From Maylandia zebra (taxonomy: Eukaryota; Chordata; Actinopteri; Cichliformes; Cichlidae), in the NCBI RefSeq assembly GCF_041146795.1, contig NC_135175.1, forward strand, positions 28,241,075-28,305,074: 64,000 nucleotides of DNA, given 5' to 3'. Of the stretch, positions 31,601 through 41,459 are shown in pieces. The number at the start of each line of letters is the position of its first letter. The stretch's first letter is position 1. The notes beneath the pieces are model-generated. The model was not told the DNA's origin. It saw only the letters and a list, made by a program, of their open reading frames with translations, and did no database searches. Both the position numbers and the translations under genes were made by a program.

Positions 31601-34600
31601 ACCATGGCAGGCTTGAGTCTTGGTGGTTCCTGATTGTTCCTGAACAACAACCAGTTTCCTCTCATCTGGGTGTAACAATTTACATCTTCTTCTAGATCTT
31701 GGTAAAGTGTTGATAAATCCAACTAACTTGTCGTTACCTACAATTGCTGGAGCTGATTATTTTGAAATCTTCAGTTGTTCCTCCATGTCTCAAAGGGACC
31801 ATGGCAATTTATGCAGATCTACAGTTCTCCTTCTTAGATCTTCACTGAGATCCTTGGACTTCCCTATTGTTTTGACTATTGGTCAAATCATTCATCATGC
31901 TGACAAAGAGAAACTACCAGTTGTGGTAAATCATAATCACTAATGAGAAGTTAATAAGCTTTGGCTAAAACAAGGTTAAAAGACACTGAAGAATCTGCAG
32001 TAACACTTATTTAAAGATTAAAACGTGCATGCATATATCTGAGCCTGTATGTATACTTTTTACCCTGCGTGGATTAGAGAAAATCCAACACCAACCCAAA
32101 ATTATGCAACCAATTCTCATGTTTTAATTCTTAGGATTTGAAAATCAACATGACATTCGTGACTATGATGAGTGTAAGTAAACTTCCAAACACAACTCTA
32201 CATACATACATTATATCCCCCAAGGATCATCAGCAGCAATACTTCACTTGTTAAGATCGCTTGTTAAGATTTTTTATTTTCTTCTGCCTGTTTGCTCCAT
32301 TTTTGCCATAGTTAACAAACTGACAAAGACTTTTCAATATCTGAAAAAAAAAACCATTTTGCAACACAGTAGTCGTATCAAGGGCAGACATAGTTTCAGG
32401 AAAAAGAAACATCCTTCTATGTTCCTCTAAGTGCTTCTATATATGTGAGTGTGTCTGCTTGTGTGCCTGTCTCCTGCTGGTAAATATCCTTGCACAAGTG
32501 CTGTCTCCAGCCTCTCTTTTTTGCTCTCATCTTGTCTCTGCAACATTAACCTCTGCACCTCTTTTCTCCGTCATCCTCTGTCTAATTCCCTCTCACAAGT
32601 CGCAGATCTGCAGACTTTCTCTGTACTCCACGCCCACGCCTCAAGTGTCGGTACAATGCGCCTCTGCTTAGGTGTTAAGTGTTTCGCCATGCTGAGGTCA
32701 CTGGAGAGGGGGGTGATGGTGGTAGCGGTGGGGTGTACATGTGTTACTGGTGACTCACGGATGCTATGGCAACCACAGAAGGAAAAAAACCCTTAAAAAC
32801 CATCTGCTGCACCTAAATCAATGTGTATGGTCTCTTTATTGTTGCTACTGCAGGAGCAATGGCGCTTCTGGTATTTCTCACGTTGGGCATGTTACAATCA
32901 AAAGAAAATGGCATTTTCACAGTGTCTTACATCTGTCATTTCATGTATCTCCACTTCAAATGGGATTTTGGTGTGACCTCATACAAAGAGGGAATATTCA
33001 GAAGCACTATTGCACTACCTTGTGCAACACTGGGATTTGATGAAATGAATAAACTGAAGCAACAAGGCTGAAAGATCCCCAGTTTGAGATTGGGAGGAGA
33101 CACAAATCCCTGGGAGGTTCTTATATAGTTTTGACCCCTTGTAAAGAAGAGAGGAGCTTTAATTTTAAGCCTAGTTACAAGAAAACATTTGTCTTTAATA
33201 CAGGTGATGTCTTGCATCCCAATAAATTACCTTGGTTTTCTGCTAAGGGAACCATGAATTAAAAACAAAGAGGTTGGAGTTTGGAAAACAGAGAGCTAAG
33301 TATCTTCTGGTGAACTGTGAAGGTTCTTCAGATAAGTCAAGAGACATCATTTGCAGCAAATGAATAAAATAAATAATTAAACTAAAATAGTTAATTTATT
33401 TAAAATAAATAATTAGAATCTAATTTGTGTAATTTAGATAAAAAACCCAAAAAAACCAAAACATATTATTTATTCTTAATTTTCAGATTTGCTTTTTATC
33501 TGCAATTGTCTCAGTCTAATCAGATTGGAGGCTTACTTGTGGTTCTTGGGGTATTTAAATGTAGAAAAAGTGAGGCATAGCCTTCAGCTTCCTGGCCAGC
33601 TTTGGAACCAGCTACCAGTTTCCTGTGATTCACTGAATATTTCTTTACTCATCTCTTTTCTTTTTCTGTATGTTTATACCTGACTACTGTTTTTAGTCAT
33701 TGACAGTATTTAAAGTTTTACTCTCTAGTTTCTATATAAGAAACAAGCCAAATAGAGCAGAAATAACAAAGTTCTGCTAAAGTAATTTTTTTTGGCTAAA
33801 TAAGTGTGATACTGTTACAATCTCTTTTAAATTTGTTGGTCTAATACAAGATTCATTCTCATTGCTGTTCTATTTGTCCTCAGGTCATGGGCTCTTCGGC
33901 TCCTTCGAGATGCTGTCATCGTGGAGACGAACCCGTGAGGACCAGCATGTGAAAGAGCGTGTTGCAAGCGTCTTCGAGGATGTTATGTTGCGTTTCTCTG
34001 GCTCCACCATGATCCACCTGATGACCTTGGGCCTGGCCGCCTCCCCGCTCACCAACATGGAAGCCGTCCGGCTCTTCTGCCGCACTGCTGCTCTGGCCGT
34101 TACCATCAGCTATGTTTACATGTTGTCCTTCTACAGTTCCTGTCTGGTGTTTACAGGCTACCTGGAGACCGGGTACAGACATGGCTGCTTCTGCCGGCGA
34201 GTCCCCAAACCAGACCGTCTGGACTCTAAACCGGCTTGGTACAGGTGTTTAATGTACACTCGTTACCAGGAGGAGACCCAAGTGACGAATCCTCCACAAG
34301 GGATTGGTCACACTCACACACCAAACCCTGACCTTACTCACACGCACACACACCCTCACCCGCATACAACTAACAACCCCGCTGTTCGTGGACATGCTCA
34401 TGTTGCTAACTCCACTCACCCACACCCTCACCCACATTCCACAGCAAGCACGGACCCTCATCCTCAGGACTCCCACCTTTTGTTGGGCTGTGTGCGACGT
34501 TGCTATGGAGACTGGATCACTAACACTTATGTTAAACCCTTTGTGGTTCTGCTGTATCTGGTTTACATCTCTTTTGGATTGATGGGATTCCTACAGGTGA

Positions 34601-35781
34601 GACACCTGGTGATTTCTCTTTTACAGAATTATAAAGTCTTTATTTGTGGCATGTAATAAAAATGTTTGTGTCGTCAACAGGTGACCCAGGGTTCTGACCC
34701 TAGCGCACTGGTTGCAATGGACACCGCAACAGTATTGTACACCCGAGCCCAGCAGCGTTACTTCAGCTCATACTCTCCTGTGATTGGATTCTACATTTAT
34801 GAAAGTGCCCCTTACTGGAATGCCTCAGTGCAGCGGGATCTGCTGGAATATGCCAAAGGCTTCCAGAGAATAAGCTGGCTGGAAGCTTACCTGAACTACC
34901 TGTCAGATCGCAACCAGTCCACCAGCCAGCCGCGGGAAAATTTCACCCGCACACTGCGCCACGCCTTTCTCCGTGAGCCGCAGTTTGCTCACTTTGCAGA
35001 TGACATTATATTTGCAGAGCGCGGCCAGGGCGAAGAGCCTGATGTGGCAGCTTCTCGCATCTTCTTGGTTGCCAAAACAACGGAGAACAAGCGCGAAGAG
35101 ATGTCAGTGCTGCTGGACACGCTGCGACGCCTGTCACTGACCTCACGAGTCCGCTTCTTAATCTTCAACCCTTCTTTCGTCTACCTGGACCGCTATGCTG
35201 CAGCAGTCAGCTCCCCACTTAGACACTCACTGCTGGCGGTGCTTTTCCTGTTGGGTCTCTCCTCTCTGGCTGTTGTGGAGCCCCTGGTGTCTGTGTGGCT
35301 GGGCCTCACACTGCTCTCTGTCCAGTTTGGCGTCCTGGGCTTCATGACCTTATGGGGTGTAGAGCTGGATTGCATGTCTGTGCTATGTTTGATTTCAGCT
35401 TTGGGGCACTCAGCAGACTGCAGCGGCCCCCTCCTCTGTGGCTTTGCTGCAGGTCGGGGTGAAAGCAGGACTCGCTGGGTGAGAGTGGCACTGGAGAGAC
35501 ACGGTGTTCCCTCTTTACAGACGCTCATCTGTTACGGTGCTGCCCTGGTACCCGTTGGCTCCATACGCTCCAACCTCACACGCACACTATTTCGCTGCCT
35601 CACCCTGACGGCCGCTTGCTCGGCCCTGCACACGTTGGCTTTCCTGCCCACACTCCTCACCTTCCTGCCCCCCTCCAAGAGCCGGGGCCATGGACCTGGA
35701 GGGGAAGGACAGAGACAGGAGGTGGAGTGTGTTGAAATGAATGACAGCACCAGAGTTGTCGACCAGATCACCACCGTCTGA
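17771..35781 (+). CDS. ptchd1: ptchd1, complete: patched domain-containing protein 1
   Basis: Four exons (17771-18118, 22199-22913, 33884-34596, 34681-35781) join in phase to 958 aa plus stop. PTCHD1 is a 12-TM, RND/patched-like protein with a sterol-sensing domain, found in neurons and dendritic spines; human mutations cause X-linked intellectual disability and autism. Seen: start [16 protein letters not shown]1 at about residues 26-46, the [12 protein letters not shown] segment and the sterol-sensing-like core in exons 2-3, the second extracellular loop in exon 4, and C terminus [10 protein letters not shown], a class I PDZ ligand (T-x-V) that in mammals binds PSD-95 and SAP102. Human PTCHD1 is 888 aa; the extra length is mostly a His-rich insertion (residues about 496-550) and a Gly-rich patch (about 198-220). 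The human gene has three coding exons, so the 84-nt intron before the last exon is additional. Confidence 0.95.
18119..19900 (+). other. ptchd1: ptchd1 intron 1, first part
   Basis: Non-coding. The stretch 18600-18890 is of balanced composition, free of recognisable repeats, and carries several TAAT cores (for example CAATTAGTTTAATGATTTCATG near 18803-18824). It is a candidate conserved non-coding element, but this is not demonstrable from one sequence. Confidence 0.35.
19905..20925. repeat. interspersed element with inverted arms, interrupted by a second repeat
   Basis: The left arm near 19912-19956 (GACTGGTCAGAAAT..CTCTGGTCGCTACGGG) is matched in reverse complement near 20880-20920 (CTAGCGACCAGTGGTTACCTGG..CCAGTC). 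That gives one element of about 1 kb with inverted ends in ptchd1 intron 1. Its middle (about 20135-20390) is occupied by another fish repeat starting AATCAGAATCAGCATACTTTATTA. The phrase ACTTTATTATCCCACAGAGAAATTTTC near 21330-21380 belongs to the same second family. Class not determined. Confidence 0.45.
20960..22198 (+). other. ptchd1: ptchd1 intron 1, last part
   Basis: No coding sequence recognised. It contains the A/T-rich fragment of the ACTTTATTA repeat near 21330-21390, an unremarkable open frame at 21463-21768 that I do not believe is a gene, and a short CA-rich tract near 21985-22016 (shadowed by a minus-strand frame). Confidence 0.4.
22199..22913 (+). CDS. ptchd1: ptchd1 exon 2 (first extracellular loop, TM2-3)
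   Basis: Starts after GCTCGCAG and reads [10 protein letters not shown] in phase 0; it ends in phase 1 before GTAGGT. It holds the first extracellular loop with NYSF and NSTY sequons, then TM2 ([14 protein letters not shown]), the conserved [12 protein letters not shown], and TM3. A Gly/Met/Arg-rich stretch at about 22441-22510 replaces a short segment of the mammalian protein. Confidence 0.93.
24070..24165 (-). mobile_element. LINE 3'-end fragment (L2-type), minus strand
   Basis: Reads, on the given strand, CTTATCCTTTTTCAGGGTCGTGGGGG then GGAGCCTATCCCAGCTGTCACAGGGCG, the reverse complement of the L2-like tail. It is truncated to about 100 bp. Confidence 0.55.
24547..24582. repeat. (TA)n microsatellite
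   Basis: Uninterrupted TA dinucleotides for about 36 bp in ptchd1 intron 2. Confidence 0.95.
26600..27190 (+). pseudogene. Tc1-type transposase relic split by a hAT MITE
   Basis: At about 26684-26760 one frame reads [20 protein letters not shown], the segment before the second catalytic Asp of Tc1-family transposases. After the MITE, GGGCAATGATCCCAAGCA (27002 on) corresponds to the NDPK motif and a degraded C-terminal part follows to about 27190. Multiple frameshifts and stops: an old, dead copy. Confidence 0.65.
26771..26996. mobile_element. hAT-type MITE, 226 bp, with 8-bp target duplication
   Basis: Terminal inverted repeats of about 44 bp start CAGGGGTGGCAAA and differ at only about four positions. 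The element is flanked on both sides by the 8-bp direct repeat CACCAGGG (26763-26770 and 26997-27004), as expected for hAT insertion. It has no coding capacity and sits inside the Tc1 relic at the codons before the NDPK motif, so it is the younger of the two. Confidence 0.9.
27915..28833. mobile_element. piggyBac-like non-autonomous element inside the inner Tc1
   Basis: The Tc1 left inverted repeat breaks at CAT|TT.. and resumes at 28834 with TTAAATATATCAT. The intact right repeat shows that the empty site is CATTTAAATATA, so insertion was at TTAA. The inserted 919 bp begins CCCTTTAAAACC and ends GGTCTTAAAGGG, a short inverted repeat. TTAA targeting and CCCTTTAA termini suit piggyBac. The right TTAA (28834-28837) is intact; the left copy has decayed to TTTC. 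No transposase frame. It contains an (AT)n tract at 28580-28613. Confidence 0.75.
29073..30000 (+). pseudogene. Tc1-type transposase pseudogene of the inner element
   Basis: Readable pieces in shifting frames: [21 protein letters not shown] (HTH), [44 protein letters not shown] (first catalytic Asp region, 29564 on), [15 protein letters not shown] (second Asp, 29689 on), [14 protein letters not shown] (Glu region). Stops interrupt it (for example TAA after DKQA at 29544-29546) and the stretch between TDETK and the second Asp is much shorter than in intact Tc1 proteins, indicating an internal deletion. Not functional. Confidence 0.85.
30345..31564. mobile_element. DNA-transposon-like insertion in the outer Tc1, containing a hairpin repeat
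   Basis: The outer element breaks after GATGTAAAA (30344) and resumes at GTGCTTCACTGTGG (31565). The inserted block begins GTTGTGTCATGGTTC and its reverse-complemented end reads GTTGTCACGCTCC, so the tips are weakly inverted. Its outer parts (30345-30530 and 31425-31564) look like one host element; the middle (30530-31420) is a GGCCCAGATCTGG-rich repeat with its own hairpin and a further repeat near 30925-31080 (CTTATATAGCACTTTTCTACTCTCCC). Class uncertain; no clear target duplication. Confidence 0.5.
30592..30753. repeat. imperfect inverted repeat (arms about 50 bp)
   Basis: Arm 30592-30644 (GGCCCACATACCGC..CAGATCAGGTTTGC) pairs with 30705-30753 (GCAAACCTGATCTGG..GCGGTATGTGAGCC) with small gaps, leaving a loop of about 60 nt. 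A direct repeat GGCCAGTTGCAGACACACTG is at 30675-30694 and 30767-30786. Confidence 0.8.
32200..33883 (+). other. ptchd1: ptchd1 intron 2, last part
   Basis: No exon or named element identified. Short open frames at 32449-33071 are AT- or pyrimidine-rich with no recognisable domain. The acceptor tract before exon 3 is at about 33865-33883. Confidence 0.4.
33884..34596 (+). CDS. ptchd1: ptchd1 exon 3 (sterol-sensing core, His-rich loop, TM7)
   Basis: Begins in phase 1 after TGTCCTCAG with [14 protein letters not shown] and ends at GFLQ before GTGAGA. An ATG at 33862 is intronic and is not the start. The cytoplasmic stretch between SSD and TM7 carries a low-complexity insertion (34306-34470) with 14 His in about 55 residues, mostly HTHT/HPHP runs from a CA-rich tract. 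The conserved [16 protein letters not shown] segment follows. Confidence 0.92.
34597..34680 (+). other. ptchd1: 84-nt ptchd1 intron inside the ancestral last exon
   Basis: Donor GTGAGA follows CAG, and acceptor GTCAACAG precedes GTG, joining FLQ to VTQGSD in phase 0 as in the uninterrupted mammalian protein. Reading through meets TAA at 34654-34656, overlapping an AATAAA at 34655-34660. The intron is therefore needed for a full-length product, and retention would cut the protein before TM8. Confidence 0.85.
34681..35781 (+). CDS. ptchd1: ptchd1 exon 4 (second extracellular loop, TM8-12, PDZ ligand)
   Basis: Opens in phase 0 with [11 protein letters not shown] and runs to TGA at 35779-35781. 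It contains the second large extracellular loop ([20 protein letters not shown], glycosylation sequons NAS, NQS, NFT), then a cluster of five hydrophobic segments. The tail [18 protein letters not shown] matches the PTCHD1 C terminus, including the terminal TTV PDZ-binding motif. Confidence 0.94.
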   Translation: MTQGSDPSALVAMDTATVLYTRAQQRYFSSYSPVIGFYIYESAPYWNASVQRDLLEYAKGFQRISWLEAYLNYLSDRNQSTSQPRENFTRTLRHAFLREPQFAHFADDIIFAERGQGEEPDVAASRIFLVAKTTENKREEMSVLLDTLRRLSLTSRVRFLIFNPSFVYLDRYAAAVSSPLRHSLLAVLFLLGLSSLAVVEPLVSVWLGLTLLSVQFGVLGFMTLWGVELDCMSVLCLISALGHSADCSGPLLCGFAAGRGESRTRWVRVALERHGVPSLQTLICYGAALVPVGSIRSNLTRTLFRCLTLTAACSALHTLAFLPTLLTFLPPSKSRGHGPGGEGQRQEVECVEMNDSTRVVDQITTV

Positions 35782-36073
35782 GCATGGGATGAGAAGAGAG
35801 GAAGACAGGTTTCTAGTGCACATGTTACCTGCTTGTTGCTAGTGCTGTGTGGCATGTGAATGAGGTGTTTCCTAAAAAGCTAATGAGACATTAAATTTAA
35901 TCCAGGTTGTGATGTAATCACAGAGGAAGTGCCACACTTTTCACCAAAACTTGCTTTAGATTCAGTCACTTTGTTTGGCTACTGCTGTCTGTTCACCATA
36001 TCAAGTTGCACAACTACAGTGACATGAGGCAATCATCTGTATGACTCGAGTATTTCTACTTTATTGCTGGAAA

Positions 36074-36079
36074 AATAAA
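36074..36079 (+). terminator. ptchd1: ptchd1 polyadenylation signal AATAAA
   Basis: First canonical hexamer after the ptchd1 stop, about 295 nt downstream, with a second overlapping the same A-rich tract at 36085-36090. This implies a short 3' UTR; longer isoforms cannot be excluded. Confidence 0.55.
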
Positions 36080-36099
36080 GACAAAATAAAAAAAATCAA

Positions 36100-37110
36100 G
36101 ATCTTAGCATTGTGATTTGTAATATATCATCTTGTGGAAATATTGGCATTTAACAAAAGTCCCCTTGTATGGGAGTTTTTTCTTCTTCTTTTTTTTTTAA
36201 CTCTAATTTGTTCATTTTCAGCTCAAAATTTCTAATTCTATTCCTGCTGGTGTAGCTTCACATGATCTACTTTTTCAAAATAATTTTATCTTATTCTGGG
36301 TTTTAATGCAGCCTCTCTGTACAACCCTTATCTACAACACGCCATTTTGGGTATGATCCCCTTCCATTTAAGTCAACGTTCTTTTGACTGGCTGCCCGTG
36401 TGGAGCTGTAAGCCCACAATGTCGTGGTCATTACTCAAGAGAAATTATGTATTAAAAGTAATGCAGTATGTTACTTCAATACTTGACCAACCCTATATCA
36501 TGACAAAGCATGTAATAGACACACTGGTCCACTATGTCCATTTCACGCTTTGCCCCTTCAAAGCATGAAATGGACAATCATGCAGAAGTTGCAGTACCAG
36601 AAGAGGAAGATAATATATTTAAAGCAGTACAATCCAGCGTTGTTCTATGTCACAAACAATTAAGCTAGGTGGCTAAAATGTGTTTACATGTAAATGTGTT
36701 TATGATGAACTGAATGCAATGTCTCTTTAAGCGCTTTCCTGTGATTATTTTAATGTTGGCTTGAAATAAAACATCTCCCTCTGTTGGTACTGCAGGTTAG
36801 TGAATTACGGAATTTGGTACAGTAACACGCTGCATTAGTGTGTTATTGAAAGACGTAATGTGATTACAGTATCACATTACTTTGTAATACATTACACCCA
36901 ACAGTGGTTACTGGGGTAACCATATGAAGGATCTCCAAGATTACTGACATGATACAGATCAAGGAGTTTAAATGAAAGTCTGAAACACTATTTAGAGCAG
37001 CTGAAGACAGAGCTTGTGGCACATCAGGATCACTTGTACACTGACCTCATTATTTTAGAGTTTGGCCTTGTTTAACTTAAGCATCAACCATTGTAACAGT
37101 ATAACATATA
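36100..37110. other. intergenic DNA after ptchd1
   Basis: AT-rich and non-coding. At 36539-36570 there is a small imperfect inverted repeat (CCATTTCACGCTTTG against CAAAGCATGAAATGG). At about 36825-36915 lies a fish interspersed-repeat tail (GTAATACATTACACCCAACAGTGG). Confidence 0.4.
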
Positions 37111-37112
37111 TA

Positions 37113-37904
37113 GTCATGTGAAAAAAGGGTTTTAATATGCAGTCATCAATCAATTGTTTTTTGTATGACTTTATCAGTCTCTGACATTGTTATGGAGGAA
37201 TTGTGGCCCACTTTTCTTTACAATGTTGCTTCAGTTCATTGAAGCTTGCAGGTATTTGTTTAAGCACAGCTCTCTTATGGTCCCAACACAGCTTTACAAT
37301 CAGTTTAAAGTCTGGATGATTCTGTTGTTGTAGATTTACTGCTGTGTTTGGGACCATTGTCCTCAAGCCTGAAGTGGAAGTAGTAGAATACTTTGGTATA
37401 GACAGTTCATGGTTGACTGAGTGACTGCAAAACAAACCCAAACCATCACCACTCCACTACTGTGCTTGACAGTTGGTAAGAGGTGTTTGTGCTGATATGT
37501 TGTGTTTGGCTTTCTCAAAACATGGAAGTGTGAATTGTGGCTTATCATCTCTTTTTTGGTCGTGTCTGTCTCAAAAGCCATACAGTAGTTCCAGAAATCT
37601 TGTGATTTGTTCAGATGCTGTTATGTTCTTTGTAGAGAGAAGAGACTTTCTTTTGCCAACATTTCTGAACAAGTCATACTTGTTAAGTCTTTTTTTCCAG
37701 TTGCCAAATGTGGCAGTGTGAATTATGACTAAAAAGCTTTGCTTTGGTGTTATCTGCTCAAAGAACATTGTTCCACATGATGATCAGTCATTGAAGTATA
37801 TTTGATTACCAGCCCCTGGCTGCACATTACCCTCTAAATTCCTATGCTTCCTATTGAATCACAAGGTTTTTCACAAGACTGCAAACCTTTTCTTTTCACA
37901 TGAA
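37113..37904 (-). mobile_element. Tc1-like element, internally degraded, minus strand
   Basis: The ends mirror each other: GTCATGTGAAAAAAGG on the left and CCTTTTCTTTTCACATGA on the right. On the minus strand, frames read HVLRKPNTTYQHKHLLPTVKHSSGVVMVW (37363-37581 frame) and DHKRAVLKQIPASFNELKQHCKEKWATIPP (37190-37441 frame), the DDE-domain middle and C terminus of Tc1 transposases. The stretch from the second Asp to the third acid is missing and frames are shifted. About 790 bp against about 1.6 kb for an intact element. Confidence 0.8.
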
Positions 37905-37909
37905 TGTAT

Positions 37910-40900
37910 ATTAGTAGTATGTGTAGTATGCATATATTGTTTATTAAAAGACAAAGCATAATAGGTCTACAGTAAATGGGTCAAAAATTTTACATTTGGG
38001 CAAAATGAATTTTAATAGGGCTTTAAAACTGATGACAAATGAATAGATAAAAGTTCATAATACTGACTTTTTTTTTGTAAAGCTGTCATCAAGTGGCGGC
38101 TCAGAGTGTAAAAGTGTATATCTTGAAAGGTCAAATCCAATACCAATCATTTTGCTCTCTTTTTATTACAATTATGCAATTGAGACACCGGCAATGACAT
38201 TAAGTAGTCATCAAGAAGCATCTATTGTCAGAAAATGTCAGAAAGCATTAGTCAGCCAGCTATCAAATGTGCACAGACAAAATCCTCAAGCTTCCTGTAA
38301 TCTTGCTCTATTGTACCGTCGTTACCATACTATATAAAGCCCCTTGAGGTGGCTGTTGTTGCTGAATAAATTAAATAAAATAGAACTGAATAAATCCTCG
38401 AAACAAACTTTACTTACTTCATGTGCTCGATCCCTTGGGGATGAAGAATTTAGTCAGCACCTAAACTAATGCTCATCTGGTGTTTTCTGACAAGTTTGGA
38501 TCAAAGCATTATTCTATCCTGTTAACCCGCCTTCCTGAAGGGAAACGGCCTCTTTGTGTTTTACTCCTTAAGTCACAGATGTAGCTGAACTTCTGGGTGT
38601 AGGAGTACCTGCTATTGTTAAAGCGTGATCCTCTCTGATAATTGCTTGAATGAAAGTATTGTTAAGGCTCTGTGCAGGTGCCACAGCCATCAGTAAGACA
38701 ACGAAACCCAGCTTCCCACCTGTGAACACTGCCAATTGGCCTTCGCAAGAGCGCAAGCTGGAGGGATCATTAGCTGTGATGCCTGCGTCATCTTTTGTAA
38801 AACGTCCCACTTACACACAGAGCTGGATGGTGTTCCTTCTAAAAATAATCAATGCTGAAAGCGTGCTGATGTGCTGCTTGCTCGGTTGAAATACCAGAAA
38901 AATGTGAACTGCTTTTTCTTAGAAAACGGTGTGTCTTTGATGCCGCCCTAATACTGAAATAAAAAATAATAAACTGTATAGTGTTTAAAAGCTGCTGAAA
39001 TAAAACAAAACTCACAGCATGTTGATTTAACTTTAAGACTGAGCCCTCAGGGTAGAAACACACTGGGCTCTATTAGGTCGCCAACACCTCCTACGCTCAC
39101 TTGTGCTGTCAGTCCAAATGCAGTTTACTGCTGCTGCTGTTGCTGCTTAGTTTCACAAGTAAAGTAGGCCAGTGTAGGAGCTGTGGAGTTTTGTGTTAGG
39201 TATAAAATAATGGGCTGCAGGTAGCACCTATGTAGAGTAAATCAGCAGTGCAAGGTGTCTGTAAATGTTTTATAATATAAAATTATTGAGACATCAGTTA
39301 AAAGACTTCAGGTTTTTCAGTCACACCAAAATGCTGGACAGAGCCGTCCTGTGATGCTGTTAAATTCACTGTTAAAACAGCGGAGCTGAGGATTAAACTT
39401 CAGCATTCATTAGTCCTGTAGTTAACTAGGTTTCTAACATTGTTTATTTGATTTTCCACCACACTCTTTCACTAAGACTCGAACAGTTCAGACACCGTAT
39501 ACCCTGCTCTAATTTTATCTTCCAGCCTCCGGGCAAAGCTTTGTTGTCGAGCTATCAGCCATAAAACATCTTCCGTGCCTTCAGTGCCTGTTGCAGTAGA
39601 CTGGCTGGTATTGTCTTCACCTTGTGAGGGTATGTGTGAGTGTGCAAAATGGGCCTGGAGACACAAACTGTAGGGGCTTCCATCACAAAGTTGGCAGATT
39701 AGTTAAAATGATAGGGCTGCAACTTTGCAAGACAGAATTACAAAACTTTACAGCCAAAGATCAGAGTCAAACATGTGGATTAAATGAAGTTTGCATCTAT
39801 CATATTTACTGAACTTGCATACGTTTATTGACTCTCACACAAAAAGCTTGCCAGCTGGAGCTATCAGCATAGTTTCACTCTGCAACAATACCTGTAAAAT
39901 CAAAAAGTACTAACCTAGAAGCAAGGATAAGGACTCAATTCAATTCAAGAATATAAGTTAATTAAGTCAATTTGATATTTCTGCTTCATGACCAAAGCAT
40001 GGGTGTGTCTCACTGCTGACTGTAGCCTGCTACTGGAGACAAACACGGGAATATGATATTATCATTATATATCCTCCAACATAGAGAATGATGTAGGTAA
40101 TTTAACCTCAAGGCAGGAGATGACTTTTGACTTAGTATTATGAACATTTTTAGCATAAATATGTTGTTTTTGGACGTTGACTGAACTCTCTGATGCCTCA
40201 CATGATCAATGATATTCATCACTTGCATAAAGGTGGAGTTGCTATGTTGTGGGTGGAAGGTGAAACGTGTAATGTCACATCAAATTCAGATCAGATGGTG
40301 CTGACACTACAATTGAATTTTGCACTAAGATTGCAAAATTACAGGAAAGGGCTGCTAACATTCAGCAGAACAACATGCAAAGTTTCTCCGGAGTGTGGGA
40401 GAGAAACATGATGCAAAGTTTGTTCGACTGGTGTGCAAGCTTGAATACAAGACCAGTCAAATACCATGACACAGACACAAAACACATATTTGCATCTTTC
40501 CATATGACTTACACTTCCAAATACTTTCATTAACACGGAATAAAGACAACAAAAATCAGCTTAGACACTGATATTACTAGAGAATAATTAAACGTTCTTG
40601 TTTTCTTCAGTGTTAAAGTCATCTTGTGACTTCTCTGTGCATCCATGCCTCTGTTGCAGTCAGGAGCTTCTAATAGTTTGTTCAGTATATTTACAATGAA
40701 ATTGTTAAGGCAAAAATCCCAAATAGTTTTTATGATGAATTATCTTCTGCTGGCTTGCATCCTTCTTTTTAATCATCAAATTCATTCTCAAACAGTTTTA
40801 TTTTATGGTTGTTTGCATCCAACAATAAAAGGTACATTTTTACCATGATATAACATTGATTACCTTGGCTGAATACAAATTACAGCAACTACCTAGAAAA

Positions 40901-41450
40901 GCAGCGGAGTTGGAGTTTGAAAATTTGCTAAAACATTGCCCAGAAGCGTGCTCATTATTGAGCAGCTCAGGTGATCTTCCAGGTATGAGCATGTGTTGTC
41001 TTTGAAGAGGTAAAGAAATGGAATTGATTAAGTGTAGCAGAAGATGAAAACAGAAGAGCTTGCTGGTGGAATTCAGATTTACTCAAGCCTGAAGTCTGTG
41101 CTCACACTCACGTTTGCAAGTAGCTCGCCTAAAAATGCCGCGTCACTGAAGACGAGCAGCAGCACTTTGCAGTTATGCTCTGCTTCACTGATCCGATACT
41201 GTTTCGTTACCGGTCAGTAAAAATGAACAAAAGCTGACACTTGATCCACTGTGGAAAATAAAGTTGTGGATATCTTCATTGCCCTCCTGTGGTCAACGGG
41301 TAGCTGTGTTACAGCAGGTTCCTCCTCACACTGCAGACCAGGAAAGAACACACTGAGATTTGAAGAACGGTGTCGCCCCGAGGCTGCTCTTGTCTTGTTT
41401 GGATTCATTTTACGGCTGACGCCAGATGCCAGTGCTCAAATTCAAAGCCC
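37910..41450. other. intergenic DNA, no gene seen
   Basis: AT-rich single-copy-looking sequence with short random open frames only. No tRNA, rRNA or recognisable protein similarity. I could not assign any stretch of 38000-41450 to a named repeat. Confidence 0.4.
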
Positions 41451-41457
41451 TGCCATC

Positions 41458-41459
<2 letters not shown>

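Larger units (their letters stand above)
27490..32198 (-). mobile_element. outer Tc1-like element (minus strand), broken by two insertions
   Basis: Three separated stretches read as one Tc1-like element on the minus strand: 27490-27822 (reverse complement of the transposase middle, with CCCCAGAACATGATGCTCCC and TGGCCAAATAGC), 30212-30344 (TGTCTCATTTGACTATAAAACATTTGG), and 31565-32198 (CTCATCTGGGTGTAACAATTTACATC to a terminus GAGTGTAAGTAAACTTCCAAACACAACTC before TA). The first stretch continues into the second and the second into the third across the two insertions. The left terminus was not found. The transposase is degenerate. Confidence 0.6.

Noticed and set aside
33862..34656. 264-aa frame taken as a separate gene
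   Set aside because: Its ATG is in the intron ahead of the acceptor at 33882-33883, and its stop is in the 84-nt intron. It is ptchd1 exon 3 with flanking intron read-through.
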